Below, in pieces: positions 40,930-51,222 of a stretch of DNA of 51,323 bases. The translations under genes and the position numbers were made by a program. The stretch is from Dyella marensis. GTDB lineage: Bacteria; Pseudomonadota; Gammaproteobacteria; Xanthomonadales; Rhodanobacteraceae. The stretch lies in contig NZ_FONH01000025.1 in assembly GCF_900112865.1 (NCBI RefSeq), positions 1-51,323 on the forward strand, in the 5' to 3' direction. Below the pieces are notes generated by a model. The model searched no databases and was not told the DNA's origin. It worked only from the letters and a program-made list of their open reading frames with translations. Position 1 is the stretch's first letter. Each line of letters begins with the position of its first letter.

Positions 40930-42969
40930 GTGTCGTACAACACGGAAACCATCCGCAACATCGCGCTCGCCGGCCATGCCGGTTCCGGCAAGACCACCTT
41001 GTTCGAGGCCCTGCTGCATGCAGGCGGCGCCATCCAGACGCAGGGCTCGGTGGAACGCGGCAGCACGCAGTCCGATACCGATCCGCAGGAAAAGACCCGC
41101 GGCCATTCCATCGACAGCTGCCTGGCCGCGATCGATCGTCCGCGCTGCCATGTCAACCTGATCGATACCGCCGGCTACGCGGACTTCCGCGGCGCCGCGC
41201 TGTCGGCCTTCGCCGCGGTCGAGACCGTCGCCATCGTGGTCAACGCCGCCAACGGCATCGAATACGGCACCCGCCGCATGATGGAGCGCGCCAGGGAACG
41301 CGGCCTCGCCCGCGTGCTGCTGGTCAACAAGATCGACACCGACGTCGCGCGCCTGGAGGCGCTGGTCGAGGCGCTGCGCGAGGAATTCGGCGCCGAATGC
41401 CTGCCGGTGAACCTGCCTGCCGACAGCGGCGCCAAGGTGCTGGACTGTTTCTTCCACAACGATGGCGCCACCGATTTCTCCTCGCTGGCCCAAGCGCACC
41501 AGCGCATCCTCGACCAGGTGGTGGAAATCAACGAAGCCGTGATGGGCTCCTACCTCGATGCCGGCGAGGAAGCGCTCACCCCGCAGCAGCTGCACGATGC
41601 CTTCGAGCAGTGCCTGCGCGAAGGCCACCTGGTGCCGATCTGCTTCGTCAGCGCGCGCACCGGCGCGGGCGTGGCCGAATTCCTGGAACTGGCCGAACGC
41701 CTGCTGCCCAATCCCGCCGAAGGCAATCCGCCGCCGTTCCTCAACGTGAAGGACGAAAGCATCGAGGTCGGCGCCGATCCGGCAAGGCACGTGATCGCCG
41801 ACGTGTTCAAGATCGTCAACGATCCGTTCGTGGGCAAGCTCGGCGTGTTCCGCGTGTGGCAAGGCACCATCCGCCGCGATACGCAGCTGTTCATCGACGA
41901 CGGCCGCAAGCCGTTCAAGGTCGGCCATCTGTTCCGGCTCAACGGCAAGCAGCACGTGGAGATCGAGCAGGCGATCCCGGGCGACATCGCCGCGGTGGCG
42001 AAAGTAGAGGAAATCCATTTCGATGCCGTGCTGCACGATTCGCACGACGAGGACCTGATCCACCTGGCGCCCCTGCGCTTTCCGCAACCGATGTTCGGCC
42101 TGGCCCTGGAACCGAAGCACAAGGGCCAGGAGCAGAAGCTTTCGCAGGCGCTGTCGCGGCTGGCCGAGGAAGATCCCTGCTTCCGCGTCGAGCATCACAA
42201 GGAACTCAACGAGACCGTGGTGCGCGGCCTGTCCGACCTGCACCTGAAGGTGATGCTGGAACGCATGAAGGAGCGCTACGGCGTGGAGGTGATCACCCAC
42301 CCGCCGCGCGTGGCCTATCGCGAAACCATCGCCAGCCGCGCCGAAGGCCATCACCGCCACAAGAAGCAGACCGGCGGCGCGGGCCAGTTCGGCGAAGTAT
42401 TCCTGCGCGTGGAACCGCTGGACCGCGGCGCGGGTTTCCAGTTCGTCGACGAGGTGAAAGGCGGCGTGATTCCCAACCAGTTCCTGCCGGCGATCGAGAA
42501 AGGCGTGCGCCAGGCGATGGAGAACGGCGCGGTGGCCGGCTATCCGATGCAGGATCTGCGCGTGACCGTGTACGACGGCAAGTACCACCCGGTGGATTCC
42601 AAGGAAGTGGCCTTTGTCTCCGCAGGCAAGAAGGCTTTCCTGGATGCCGTCGGCAAGGCGCGTCCGATCGTGCTGGAGCCGATCGTGGATGTGGAGGTGG
42701 CGATTCCCGAGGCGAACGTGGGCGACGTCACCGGCGGCCTGGCCGGCAAGCGCGCGCGCATCCTCGGCACCGATGCGCAGCGCGGCGGCGAGCTGGTGAT
42801 CAAGGCGCAGGCGCCGCTGGCCGAGCTGATCGACTATCCCTCCGAACTGAAGGCGGTCACCGGCGGTCGCGGCCGCTACAGCCTGGACCTGAGTCATTAC
42901 GAGCCGGTGCCGCCGCCGGTGCAGAAACAGCTCAGCGAGGCCTGGAAGCCGCACGCCGAGGAAGACTGA
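40930..42969 (+). CDS. Elongation factor G-like GTPase
   Basis: A 679 aa translation GTPase related to EF-G but not the main fusA product. P-loop GHAGSGKTTL is at residues 15-24, the switch-2 DTAGYADF and NKID motifs are present, and domains II-V follow (HHRHKKQTGGAGQFGEV for domain IV). These EF-G-like proteins form a separate branch, are found beside ordinary EF-G in many bacteria, and often carry changes in switch regions. Their exact role is not settled. Translation starts at GTG 40930, after GCAGAGGAGGGTCGCATC; the frame continues to 40669 without family similarity. No ribosomal-protein genes are near. Confidence 0.9.
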   Translation: MSYNTETIRNIALAGHAGSGKTTLFEALLHAGGAIQTQGSVERGSTQSDTDPQEKTRGHSIDSCLAAIDRPRCHVNLIDTAGYADFRGAALSAFAAVETVAIVVNAANGIEYGTRRMMERARERGLARVLLVNKIDTDVARLEALVEALREEFGAECLPVNLPADSGAKVLDCFFHNDGATDFSSLAQAHQRILDQVVEINEAVMGSYLDAGEEALTPQQLHDAFEQCLREGHLVPICFVSARTGAGVAEFLELAERLLPNPAEGNPPPFLNVKDESIEVGADPARHVIADVFKIVNDPFVGKLGVFRVWQGTIRRDTQLFIDDGRKPFKVGHLFRLNGKQHVEIEQAIPGDIAAVAKVEEIHFDAVLHDSHDEDLIHLAPLRFPQPMFGLALEPKHKGQEQKLSQALSRLAEEDPCFRVEHHKELNETVVRGLSDLHLKVMLERMKERYGVEVITHPPRVAYRETIASRAEGHHRHKKQTGGAGQFGEVFLRVEPLDRGAGFQFVDEVKGGVIPNQFLPAIEKGVRQAMENGAVAGYPMQDLRVTVYDGKYHPVDSKEVAFVSAGKKAFLDAVGKARPIVLEPIVDVEVAIPEANVGDVTGGLAGKRARILGTDAQRGGELVIKAQAPLAELIDYPSELKAVTGGRGRYSLDLSHYEPVPPPVQKQLSEAWKPHAEED

Positions 42970-43088
42970 CGGCGCCTTCACATCTGACGCATCGCGACCG
43001 TCCGGCGCTTGAGCCGCGGTCGCGCCGGCGCCATGTCGATGGATAGACCAAGCATGGCGCCCCGCGTCCCGGGGCGCAGGAGAATGTC

Positions 43089-43592
43089 ATGAGCCGTGCC
43101 TTCGTGAAGGACACCGACGACGCCGGCGACGCGTTGCCGGAAATCCCGCTGAGCGAGCATCCCAACTACGTCACCCCGCATGGCCTGGAGCTGCTGCGCG
43201 GGCGCCTGGACGCGGCACAGGCGCGGCGCGATGCCTTGAAGGCCGGCGAGCAGACGCTGGCGCAGCAGAGCGAGCTGGCCGCGGTGGAACGCGAACTGCG
43301 CTGGCTGAAGGCGCGCGTGGCCGGCGCGATCGAGATCGACCTGGCGCAGCAGCCGCGCGACCGGGTGGCGTTCGGCGCGGGAGTGACGGTGGATTCGGCG
43401 GAGGAAGGCGAGCGTACGTATCGCATCGTCGGCGAGGACGAGGCGGATGTGGAGCGCGGGCTGGTCAGTTATGTGTCGCCGTTGGCGCGGGCGTTGATCG
43501 GGGCGCGGATTGGCGAGGAGGTGACGTGGCAGCGGCCGGCGGGGGATTTGAGGGTGGAGGTGGTGGCGATCGATTACGGAGACGATACCTGA
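43089..43592 (+). CDS. Transcription elongation factor, GreA/GreB family
   Basis: A 167 aa Gre factor of the GreB-like branch. It opens MSRAFVKDTDDAGDALPEIP, then EHPNYVTPHGLELL, typical of this branch. A coiled coil (about 32-80) is followed by the C-terminal globular domain, with ERTYRIVGEDEADVERGLVSYVSP and ARALIGARIGEEV. Gre factors enter the RNA polymerase secondary channel and stimulate cleavage of backtracked RNA. GCAGGAGAATGTC precedes the ATG. It lies 119 bases after the EF-G-like gene, possibly cotranscribed. Confidence 0.9.
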   Translation: MSRAFVKDTDDAGDALPEIPLSEHPNYVTPHGLELLRGRLDAAQARRDALKAGEQTLAQQSELAAVERELRWLKARVAGAIEIDLAQQPRDRVAFGAGVTVDSAEEGERTYRIVGEDEADVERGLVSYVSPLARALIGARIGEEVTWQRPAGDLRVEVVAIDYGDDT

Positions 43593-43595
43593 CGG

Positions 43596-43685
43596 CGTAG
43601 GTTGGGGTGAGCCGCAGGCGAACCCCAACATCGCGACCACATGCAAGGCCTGTTGGGGTTCGCCTGCGGCTCACCCCAACCTACG
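43596..43685. repeat. GTAGGTTGGGG inverted repeat, copy 8
   Basis: Full-length copy with perfect 18-base outer arms, between the convergent Gre-factor and DUF58 genes. Confidence 0.92.
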
Positions 43686-43689
43686 CCGG

Positions 43690-44996
43690 CTAGAGGCGGC
43701 CCGCTCGTTTCACGGCGAGATACCGCTCCACCAATACACCCGACAGCTCGCTGCAGCTGACATCCAGCATCGCCACGCCCGCGCGCCGCAGCGCATCGTG
43801 CATCGCATCGCGCTGCGCCAGGTAATCCATCGCCGCCGCGGCGCGGATGGCGGTATCGAGTTCGTGATCCACGTTCGCCGCCGCCTGATCCAGCGCCAGC
43901 TCGCGCAGGCTCACCACCAGCACCAGGTGCCGCCGCGACAGCAGCCGCACCGCCATGCGCAATTCTTCGTCGTCCTCGTCGCGCACATTCGTCACCAGCA
44001 CCACGAACGCGCGCCGCCGCTGCCGCGCCTGCAAGGCGCTGGCGGCCGCGAGGTAGTCGGTGGCCACCGCCTGCGGCTGCAGGTCGTAGCCGGCGCCGAG
44101 CAGCATGTCCATGCCGCCGTTGCCCTGCTGCGGCGGCATCCAGCGCAGGTCTTCGCCGGCGCAGGCCAGCATGCCGACCGAATCGCCCTGGCGCAGCGCG
44201 ATATAGGCCAGCGCCAGCGAGGCATTGAGCACGTGGTCGAAATGCGCCAGCCGGTCGTCCTGCGCTAGCATGCGGCGGCCGCAGTCGAGCAGCAGCACCA
44301 CCTGCTGGTTGCGTTCGTCGCGGTATTCGCGCGAGACCAGGCGCGCCACGCGCGCGGTGGCCTTCCAGTCGATCTTGCGCAGGCTGTCGCCGATGCGGTA
44401 ATCGCGCAGCTCGTGAAACTCGGTGCCTTCGCCGCGCCGACGCTGCAGGCGCGCGCCGACGCTGCGCGAGGCCACTTCCACGCTCAGGCCCGCCATGCGC
44501 GCCAGCGGCGCGAAGTTCGGATACACGCGCAGGCCGGCCGGCTCGCCGACGGTGCGCCGCTGCGTCCACAGCCGCCACGGCGAATGCAGGCGCAGATGGG
44601 TGCCGGCGAAATCGAAGCGGCCGCGGCCGGTCGGCGTCAGCGCGTAGTCGAGCGCGAGTTCGCGGCCCGGCGGCAGGCTCAGCCGGCGCGGCATGCCGCG
44701 CACCGGCCAGCCGCCCGGATGCAGGTCGTGCAGTTCGAAGGCGAGCGAGCGCTTGCCCTGCGGACGCAGGCGCAGGTTCACCACCAGCTCGGGGCCGAGC
44801 GGCACCACCGGTGGCAGTTCGCGCTGCACCGCGGGGCTGGGCTGCGCGCGCAGGCGCCGCGCATCGAACGCGGCCAGCACGATCACCAGCACGGCGAACG
44901 CCAGCCATGCCGCCAGCGGCAGCCAGCCGATCGCCGCCAGCACGCCCAGCCCGGTCCAGCCGAGCAGCAGCCACAGCAGGGTGGAAGCCGGACGCA

Positions 44997-45000
<4 letters not shown>
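43690..45000 (-). CDS. DUF58 domain protein (MoxR-associated)
   Basis: A 436 aa protein with two N-terminal membrane segments (about 6-45) and a cytoplasmic DUF58/von Willebrand factor A-like domain. The signature GTEFHELRDYRIGDSLRKID, with WKATAR and REYRDERNQQ after it, is clear, and VVLLLDCGRRM is the metal-site-like strand. DUF58 proteins are encoded beside MoxR ATPases and are thought to act with them in maturing or assembling envelope or enzyme complexes. The ATG at 45000 overlaps the MoxR stop codon (ATGA). It is the last gene of a seven-gene operon. Confidence 0.9.
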
Positions 45001-46015
<1,015 letters not shown>

Positions 46016-46019
<4 letters not shown>

Positions 46020-47131
46020 GGGCGGCTCCTGAGTCGCGCCAGGGTGGTGATGCTGTCACGGAACGCGTGCGCGTTCGCGGGAATCTGGAAAGCCCGCGCC
46101 AGCTGCGCGGATTCGATGCCGTGGCGGTCGGCGAGGCGTTCGTACAGTGCCTCGCCTTCCAGTTCGGCGCAGACCGGGTCCAGCCGCCGCGCGCGCGCCA
46201 GCGCGGCGCGGCAGGCCAGTGCGTGCAGGCCCAGTCCCGCGTCGCGCCGATAGAGGAACTCGCCGGCGGCCTGCACATGTTCCAGCAGCGCGCGGCGCTG
46301 CAGCGGCGGCACCGGCATCAGCGGACCCAGCCGCGTGCCGCGCATCGCCATCCAGGCCAGCAGCAGCGCAGTGAGCGCGAGCAGCCCCGGCCACCCGCGG
46401 GTGAACAGCGCCCGCCAGAACGAAGGACCGTCCAGCGCGTAGAGCAGCCATACGTGCCCCTCGCGCGAGGGCTCCAGCAGGCGCCAGGCGAAGCGCTGCT
46501 GCGCCGGATGACTGAGCGCGCGGTTGGACAGCGGCGCCAGGTCGGACAGCAGGCTCACCTCGCCGTCGCCGACGAAGAAGCGCGCGAAGGAGTAGCCGCG
46601 CTGGTCGTCGCCGACGCCGAGGTCGAGATCCTGCGCCGTCTCGTCGTTGAGCAGGAAGCGCGGGCCGCACAGCATGAAACCGTCGCCGCTGTTGTCCTTC
46701 ACGTCGGCGACGAGCCGGTCGCAGCCGGCTTTCACGGCCTTGGACGACAGCACCTCCAGCGCCTCCAGCAAAGGCGTATGCGCCGCGTCTTCGGACTGGC
46801 CGGTCGACAACACCAGCCGGCCGCCGGAGCGCACCCAGTCGGCGATGCGCTGCGCGTCGTCCACGCCGATGCGCTCCAGGCCGTCGCCCAGCACCAGGAT
46901 GTCGTCCTCCGCCAGCGGCACGCGCTCGGGCGACAGCGTGGCGACCGAGCTGACCGGGATATCGAGCCTGGCCAGCGTGCGCTCCAGCGCGAAGAAGCGG
47001 TTGTACCTGGCCTCGCCCTTGGCCTCGGCCGGCACGGTGATTTCGCGGCGCTCGAAGGCGGTGAAGAACGCCGTCGCCCCGATGGCGATCAGCGCGGCCA
47101 CGACGATCACCAGGATCGGCGCGCGGTTCAT
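46016..47131 (-). CDS. DUF4350 domain protein
   Basis: A 371 aa membrane protein. One N-terminal span (about 5-25, ILVIVVAALIAIGATAFF) is followed by a soluble DUF4350 domain, visible as RYNRFFALERTLARLDIPV, DDILVLGDGLERIG and WVRSGGRLVLSTGQ, and a second span near 258-275 (GWPGLLALTALLLAWMAM). The family is found in MoxR/DUF58 operons, without known activity; the fold resembles GATase-like domains that lack catalytic residues. ATGA overlaps at both ends. Confidence 0.88.
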
Positions 47132-48666
47132 GCCGCGCTCCCGTGCCGCGCCGGCCAGCCGTCGAGCAGGCGCTCGAAATCCTCGTCGCGCGGATAGCGG
47201 TCGGCATACGCCGCGTACTGCCAGGCGCGCACGATCGCCTCGGCGCGCTGGCGCTGCTGCCGGTCGTCCAGCCGGCGCGCGCTGCGCAGGCAATCCGCCT
47301 CGGTGGCATCCGGCTCGACCGGCAACTGCAAAGCGGTCGCCACCTGTTCCACGCAGCCGCGATAGAGCAAGGCCAGCGCCTCCCGGCGCCGGCCACCGCT
47401 CCACAGGCGCTGCGTGGCGCCGGCCAGGTCCTCCGGCAGACGCTCCTGCGCCTCGATGGCTTCCAGATGTGTGTCCAGCACCGCCTGCCGGCGCGACGGC
47501 GCGGCCAGCACCGGCAGGCGCGCGCGCCGTGCGACGTACACCGCGATCGCCACCACCAGCGCGGCGAGCAGCAGCAGGAGCAGCCACTTCATGCCCAGCG
47601 CCAGCGCATTGCCGATGCCTTCCAGCGGCATGGGGCCCGGCTTCAGCTCCTTGGGCTTGTCCGACCACTGCCGCGGCATCCAGGCGTGTTCCTTGTGCTC
47701 GCCGCCGAAACGCGGATCGCGGAAAGCCTGCGCCGCCGCCTCGGCGAAGCGCTGGTCGTCCTTGCCGGCAGGCGCGGCGAAGGTGTCCTCGATGTGGGTG
47801 ACCGGGACGTCCTTGTGTTCGGCGGGCGCGGCGGTCTTCTGCGCCCAGGCGCCATGCGGCCAGGCGCAGGCCAGCGCGAGCAGCACGGCGGCGGCGACGC
47901 GGCCGGCGGCGAGCCAGCGGTCGCGCAGGCGGCGGAAGGCGAGGTCGACGTCCCAGGCTTCCAATTGGGTGCGGCGGTTGAGATAGAGCGCGAAACCGGC
48001 GGCCACGTGCAGCGGTTCGATCGCGCTCCAGGCCAGGTAGGCCACGGCGGCGATCAGCGCGCCGGTGACTTCCGGCGTGCGGTGCGCGACGCCGCCCACC
48101 GAGCCGCGCAGCCAGTCGGGCAGCAGCTCCGGCGGAATGAACAGCAGTACGAACAGAAAGGCGCCCATGAACATCACCAGGGCCAGTTCCAGGCAGCCGA
48201 ACGCCAGTCCGGTCGCGTCGGCGCCGATCGGCCGCCGCAACACGCGCCAGCGCTCGCGGCGCTGCTTCGCGGCCAGTCCTTCCAGCAATTCCATCGGCAG
48301 GCGCAAGGCGCGATGGCTGTCGATGCGCCGCCAGCTGATCGAGGCGATGGTGCCGCCCCAGCGCCATTGCCGCTGGCCCCGCAGCGTCTCGCGCCAGCGC
48401 GGCGCGCGCTCGAACACGGCACGCGACAGCACGTACAGCGGCACCCGGTCGAACAGCGGCAGCAGCCACCAGATCAGCAGCGTGGCCAGCCACGGCAGCT
48501 GCAGCAGCCAGCCCGTCGCGATGCACAGCGCCGCGATCGGCAGGCTGAACACGAACCACGCCGCCCACACCGGCCGCGCATGCGCGCGCAGCATGGCCGC
48601 GCCAAGGTCGATCGCCTCGCGCGCCGTGCGCGGACGCAGCGCGACGGTGATGCGCTCAAGCTCCAT
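47128..48666 (-). CDS. DUF4129 domain membrane protein
   Basis: A 512 aa membrane protein with several N-terminal spans (for example WAAWFVFSLPIAALCIATGW, about 34-53) and more in the middle. Its C-terminal region matches DUF4129, with RRREALALLYRGCVEQVA, EATEADCLRSAR and WQYAAYADRYPRDEDFERLL. DUF4129 resembles the C-terminal part of transglutaminase-like membrane proteins in similar clusters. Function unknown. It overlaps the SpoIIM-like gene by 11 bases and the DUF4350 gene by 4. Confidence 0.87.
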   Translation of the reverse strand: MELERITVALRPRTAREAIDLGAAMLRAHARPVWAAWFVFSLPIAALCIATGWLLQLPWLATLLIWWLLPLFDRVPLYVLSRAVFERAPRWRETLRGQRQWRWGGTIASISWRRIDSHRALRLPMELLEGLAAKQRRERWRVLRRPIGADATGLAFGCLELALVMFMGAFLFVLLFIPPELLPDWLRGSVGGVAHRTPEVTGALIAAVAYLAWSAIEPLHVAAGFALYLNRRTQLEAWDVDLAFRRLRDRWLAAGRVAAAVLLALACAWPHGAWAQKTAAPAEHKDVPVTHIEDTFAAPAGKDDQRFAEAAAQAFRDPRFGGEHKEHAWMPRQWSDKPKELKPGPMPLEGIGNALALGMKWLLLLLLAALVVAIAVYVARRARLPVLAAPSRRQAVLDTHLEAIEAQERLPEDLAGATQRLWSGGRRREALALLYRGCVEQVATALQLPVEPDATEADCLRSARRLDDRQQRQRAEAIVRAWQYAAYADRYPRDEDFERLLDGWPARHGSAA

Positions 48667-49639
48667 CGCCGCCCTCCGCCTGCGCGCCGCCGCGCCACAG
48701 CCAGCCCAGCACCAGCAGCCACAGCAGCGCGGCGCTGCCGAATTTCAGCAGGTCCGGAAACCACGCGACCGACGACCAGAACGCTTCGATCGCCGCAGCG
48801 ATCAGCAGCATGGCGAAGGCGCCCAGCGCGAGCTGCGCGCCGATCCATCCGGCCGCCACCATCGCCGGCCCGCGCCGCTGCCGGCCCGGCGCCAGCAGGG
48901 TGAGGCCGAGCTTGAGTCCCGCGCCGCCGGCGATCACCAGGGCGGTGAGCTCGAACGCCGCGTGCGCGGCGACGAAGCGCCAGAACGGTCCGCCGTAGCC
49001 CATCTGGGTGAGATGGCCGGCCACGCCGCCGATGATCACGCCATTGGCTGCCAGCACGTAGACCGCGCCCACGCCGAGCGCGAGGCCCGAGGCGAACGTG
49101 CGGAAGGCGATGCTGACGTTGTTCATCACGTAATGGCCGAACATCGCCAGGTCCGTACCGCTGCTGCGGCCGATCCTGTGGTTGGCCGGGTCGTACATCT
49201 TCTCGAATTCGGCCAGCTGCGCGCTGCCGAAGATCGAATGCGCCCATTGCGGATGGAACTGCAGCGCGACCAGGCAGAACAGCGCCGGCGCGAAGAACAG
49301 CACGGCCGCCGCCGCCATGCAGCGCCACTCGCTGCGCACCAGCCGCGGAAAACCCGCGACCAGAAAGCTGAGCGCGCGATGCCAGCGCGGCGCCGGCGGG
49401 CGGTACAGCAGGCGATGGCCCTGCTGCACCATGCGCTGCAGGCGGTCGGTGACCTCGCCGCTGTAGCCGCGCGCGCGCGCCAGCGCCAGGTGGTGGCACA
49501 GGCGCCGGTATTCGACCGGAAACCCGCTCGCGCGCGCATCGCGCAGCGCCTGGCGCGGCTTGCTGTCGACCAGGTCGAGCCAGTGCTGCAGCTCGCTCCA
49601 GGCCTCGCGATGCAAGGCGACGAACCGTTCCTGCTTCAT
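48656..49639 (-). CDS. SpoIIM-like (stage II sporulation protein M family) membrane protein
   Basis: A 327 aa integral membrane protein. A soluble N-terminal region (about 1-95, MKQERFVALHREAWSELQHW) is followed by about six spans. The family motif YVMNNVSIAFRTFASGLALGVG is conserved, as is FVAAHAAFELTAL. Despite the name, the family is widespread in non-sporulating bacteria in MoxR operons. Its role may be membrane remodelling or assembly, without direct evidence here. It overlaps the upstream RDD gene by 4 bases. Confidence 0.9.
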   Translation of the reverse strand: MKQERFVALHREAWSELQHWLDLVDSKPRQALRDARASGFPVEYRRLCHHLALARARGYSGEVTDRLQRMVQQGHRLLYRPPAPRWHRALSFLVAGFPRLVRSEWRCMAAAAVLFFAPALFCLVALQFHPQWAHSIFGSAQLAEFEKMYDPANHRIGRSSGTDLAMFGHYVMNNVSIAFRTFASGLALGVGAVYVLAANGVIIGGVAGHLTQMGYGGPFWRFVAAHAAFELTALVIAGGAGLKLGLTLLAPGRQRRGPAMVAAGWIGAQLALGAFAMLLIAAAIEAFWSSVAWFPDLLKFGSAALLWLLVLGWLWRGGAQAEGGDGA

Positions 49640-50316
49640 GTCCGCCCCAGCAGCCAGTTGGCGTAGCCGAGCAGGCGCTGCACGCCGGCCTCGCCGCTGC
49701 AGCCGGTCAACGGCTGCAGCAGGTCGGCAAGCTCTTGCTGGCGCTGCGGCGTGAGTTGCCCGCAGCGCTCGGCGAATTCCACGATCACCGCCTGCTCGTC
49801 CGGAGCCAGCCCCGGCGGCGGCGCCATCGGCGCCACCTTCGGCACCTGGCTGCCGACCGGCAGTTCGCCGCCATGGATCACCAGGGTGCCGGCAATCACA
49901 TCGCCCAGGCGCCGCCCGTAGGGATCGATCAGCGTGCTGGCCAGTCCCACCGCGTACACGCCGGGCAGGATGTCCACCACGCGCAGCAGGTTGCGCAGCA
50001 CCGACGGCACCAGGGTGACCGGCGCGCCGTCCGCGCTGACCACGCGCAGCCCCATCGCGCGCTTGCCCAGCGTCTGCCCGCCGAACCACACCTCGCACAC
50101 CACCGCGTAGGCCCACATCAGCACAAACATCAGCAGCGCGCCGACGCCCGAGCCCGCCGAGCCGAACAGCGACAAGGGAATCATCGCGGCGGAGAACACC
50201 ACCAGGCGCAGCACGAAATCGATCGTCCACGCCTGCGCGCGCGGCAGCGCGCCGGCCGCGCGCAGGCGCAGAAACACCCCTTCGGGCGTCTCGATCTGCC
50301 GAAGGGTGTCGAGCAT
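49636..50316 (-). CDS. RDD family membrane protein 1
   Basis: A 226 aa membrane protein with the RDD domain. The name-giving region here reads RAQAWTIDFVLRLVV, and FGGQTLGKRAMGLRVVSADG and DPYGRRLGDVIAGTLVI are the other conserved parts. Two to three spans lie in residues about 30-130, with a soluble C-terminal tail of about 70 residues. Some RDD proteins act as sodium/proton antiporters; most are uncharacterised. Its ATG overlaps the stop of RDD protein 2 by one base (TGATG). Confidence 0.88.
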   Translation of the reverse strand: MLDTLRQIETPEGVFLRLRAAGALPRAQAWTIDFVLRLVVFSAAMIPLSLFGSAGSGVGALLMFVLMWAYAVVCEVWFGGQTLGKRAMGLRVVSADGAPVTLVPSVLRNLLRVVDILPGVYAVGLASTLIDPYGRRLGDVIAGTLVIHGGELPVGSQVPKVAPMAPPPGLAPDEQAVIVEFAERCGQLTPQRQQELADLLQPLTGCSGEAGVQRLLGYANWLLGRT

Positions 50317-50819
50317 CAGGCCTGGATGACGATGGTGTCGGCGATCATGTCGTGGACGCAGCGGCGTTCGACGCCGAAGATCATCAGCGAGTCGACCAGC
50401 GAGATCAGGAAGCCGAGGTAGGGGATCGCGCCGAGCAGGCCCATCGGGATGACGCGCATGCCGATGATGCGGCCCAGGCCGATGCGACCGCCGTCGCTGC
50501 GCACGATCTTGATACCCAGCAGCTTCTTGCCCAGGGTCTGCCCGTTCTGGTGCAACAACACGCAATTGACCACGATCAGGGCCAGGATGATCAGCGAGCC
50601 CACGGCCATCGCGACCATGCCGCCATCGCCCCTGCCGGCGGCCGCGCCGCCGATGCCGGCGAACACGCCACCCACGGCGAAGATCACGCTATCCAGGATG
50701 ACCGCCGCCAGGCGCTGTCCGCGACCGGCCTTGCGCGCTTCCAGATCTTCCGCCGAAAAGCCCCCGACATCGTCCACCGCAGCCTGTGGTGCGGCGTAGT
50801 AATTCCGTTCCTGTTCCAT
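50316..50819 (-). CDS. RDD family membrane protein 2, first gene of the operon
   Basis: A 167 aa RDD protein. AGRGQRLAAVILDSVIFAVGG carries the Arg and Asp signature, followed by a Gly-rich loop, NGQTLGKKLLGIKIVRSDG and GVERRCVHDMIADTIVI. A short soluble N-terminus (MEQERNYYAAPQAAVDD) precedes the first span. Revcomp bases AACAAGGACGGAACC lie before the ATG. As the first gene of a tightly coupled seven-gene unit, it should have the operon promoter upstream, in 50820-50900. Confidence 0.86.
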   Translation of the reverse strand: MEQERNYYAAPQAAVDDVGGFSAEDLEARKAGRGQRLAAVILDSVIFAVGGVFAGIGGAAAGRGDGGMVAMAVGSLIILALIVVNCVLLHQNGQTLGKKLLGIKIVRSDGGRIGLGRIIGMRVIPMGLLGAIPYLGFLISLVDSLMIFGVERRCVHDMIADTIVIQA

Positions 50820-50970
50820 GGTTCCGTCCTTGTTGATCCGTGCCAGCCCCCATGACAGGCACTGAGGGTCGAGTATAGGGGCGATTCCGGACCGGCGCAT
50901 GACGGCTGTTGGAAGCGAATTCGCCGGCGATGACCTCGGCCTGCGGTTGTTACGTCGAGGCGAGCCCCGG

Positions 50971-51008
50971 CCCCTCATCCAACCCTCTCCTCGGAGGGGA
51001 GAGGGAGA
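50971..51008. repeat. Partial CTCTCCC-type repeat
   Basis: CCCTCATCCAACCCTCTCCT followed by CGGAGGGGAGAGGG resembles one end of the copies at 18675 and 21552. The TACGGGCGGAG palindrome is missing. Confidence 0.65.
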
Positions 51009-51070
51009 TGCAGGGCGTTGCGGAGATCCAACGAGAGCACGCGGCGCAGCCCGCGGCGTTCCGCTTGTGC

Positions 51071-51106
51071 GCTTTTGCTCTGGCTTTTGCTCTGGCTTTT
51101 GCTCTG
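51071..51106. repeat. 12 bp tandem repeat, three exact copies
   Basis: GCTTTTGCTCTG occurs three times in a row, then decays into GCTCTTGATC. Copy number may vary between strains by slippage. Confidence 0.9.
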
Positions 51107-51188
51107 GCTCTTGATCTTCGAACCCCTTGGCGCGGCGGTGAGGGCTGGACGATCAGGCCCCGAAGGGGGCGAGGACAGGAGTCCTCGC

Positions 51189-51222
51189 CTTTTTGACGGG
51201 ACATGGATGTCCCGTCAAAAAG
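51189..51222. repeat. 34-base near-perfect inverted repeat
   Basis: CTTTTTGACGGGACAT and its exact reverse complement, separated by GG. With T-runs and A-runs at the ends it could act as a bidirectional terminator. It lies in a region that looks like a repeated intergenic element. Confidence 0.8.

Noticed and set aside
38003-41161. Plus-strand open frame of 1052 codons
   Set aside because: It is antisense to the two proline-rich proteins. Its translation is Arg/Gly/Ala-rich low complexity, as expected opposite GC-rich codons, and it matches no family.
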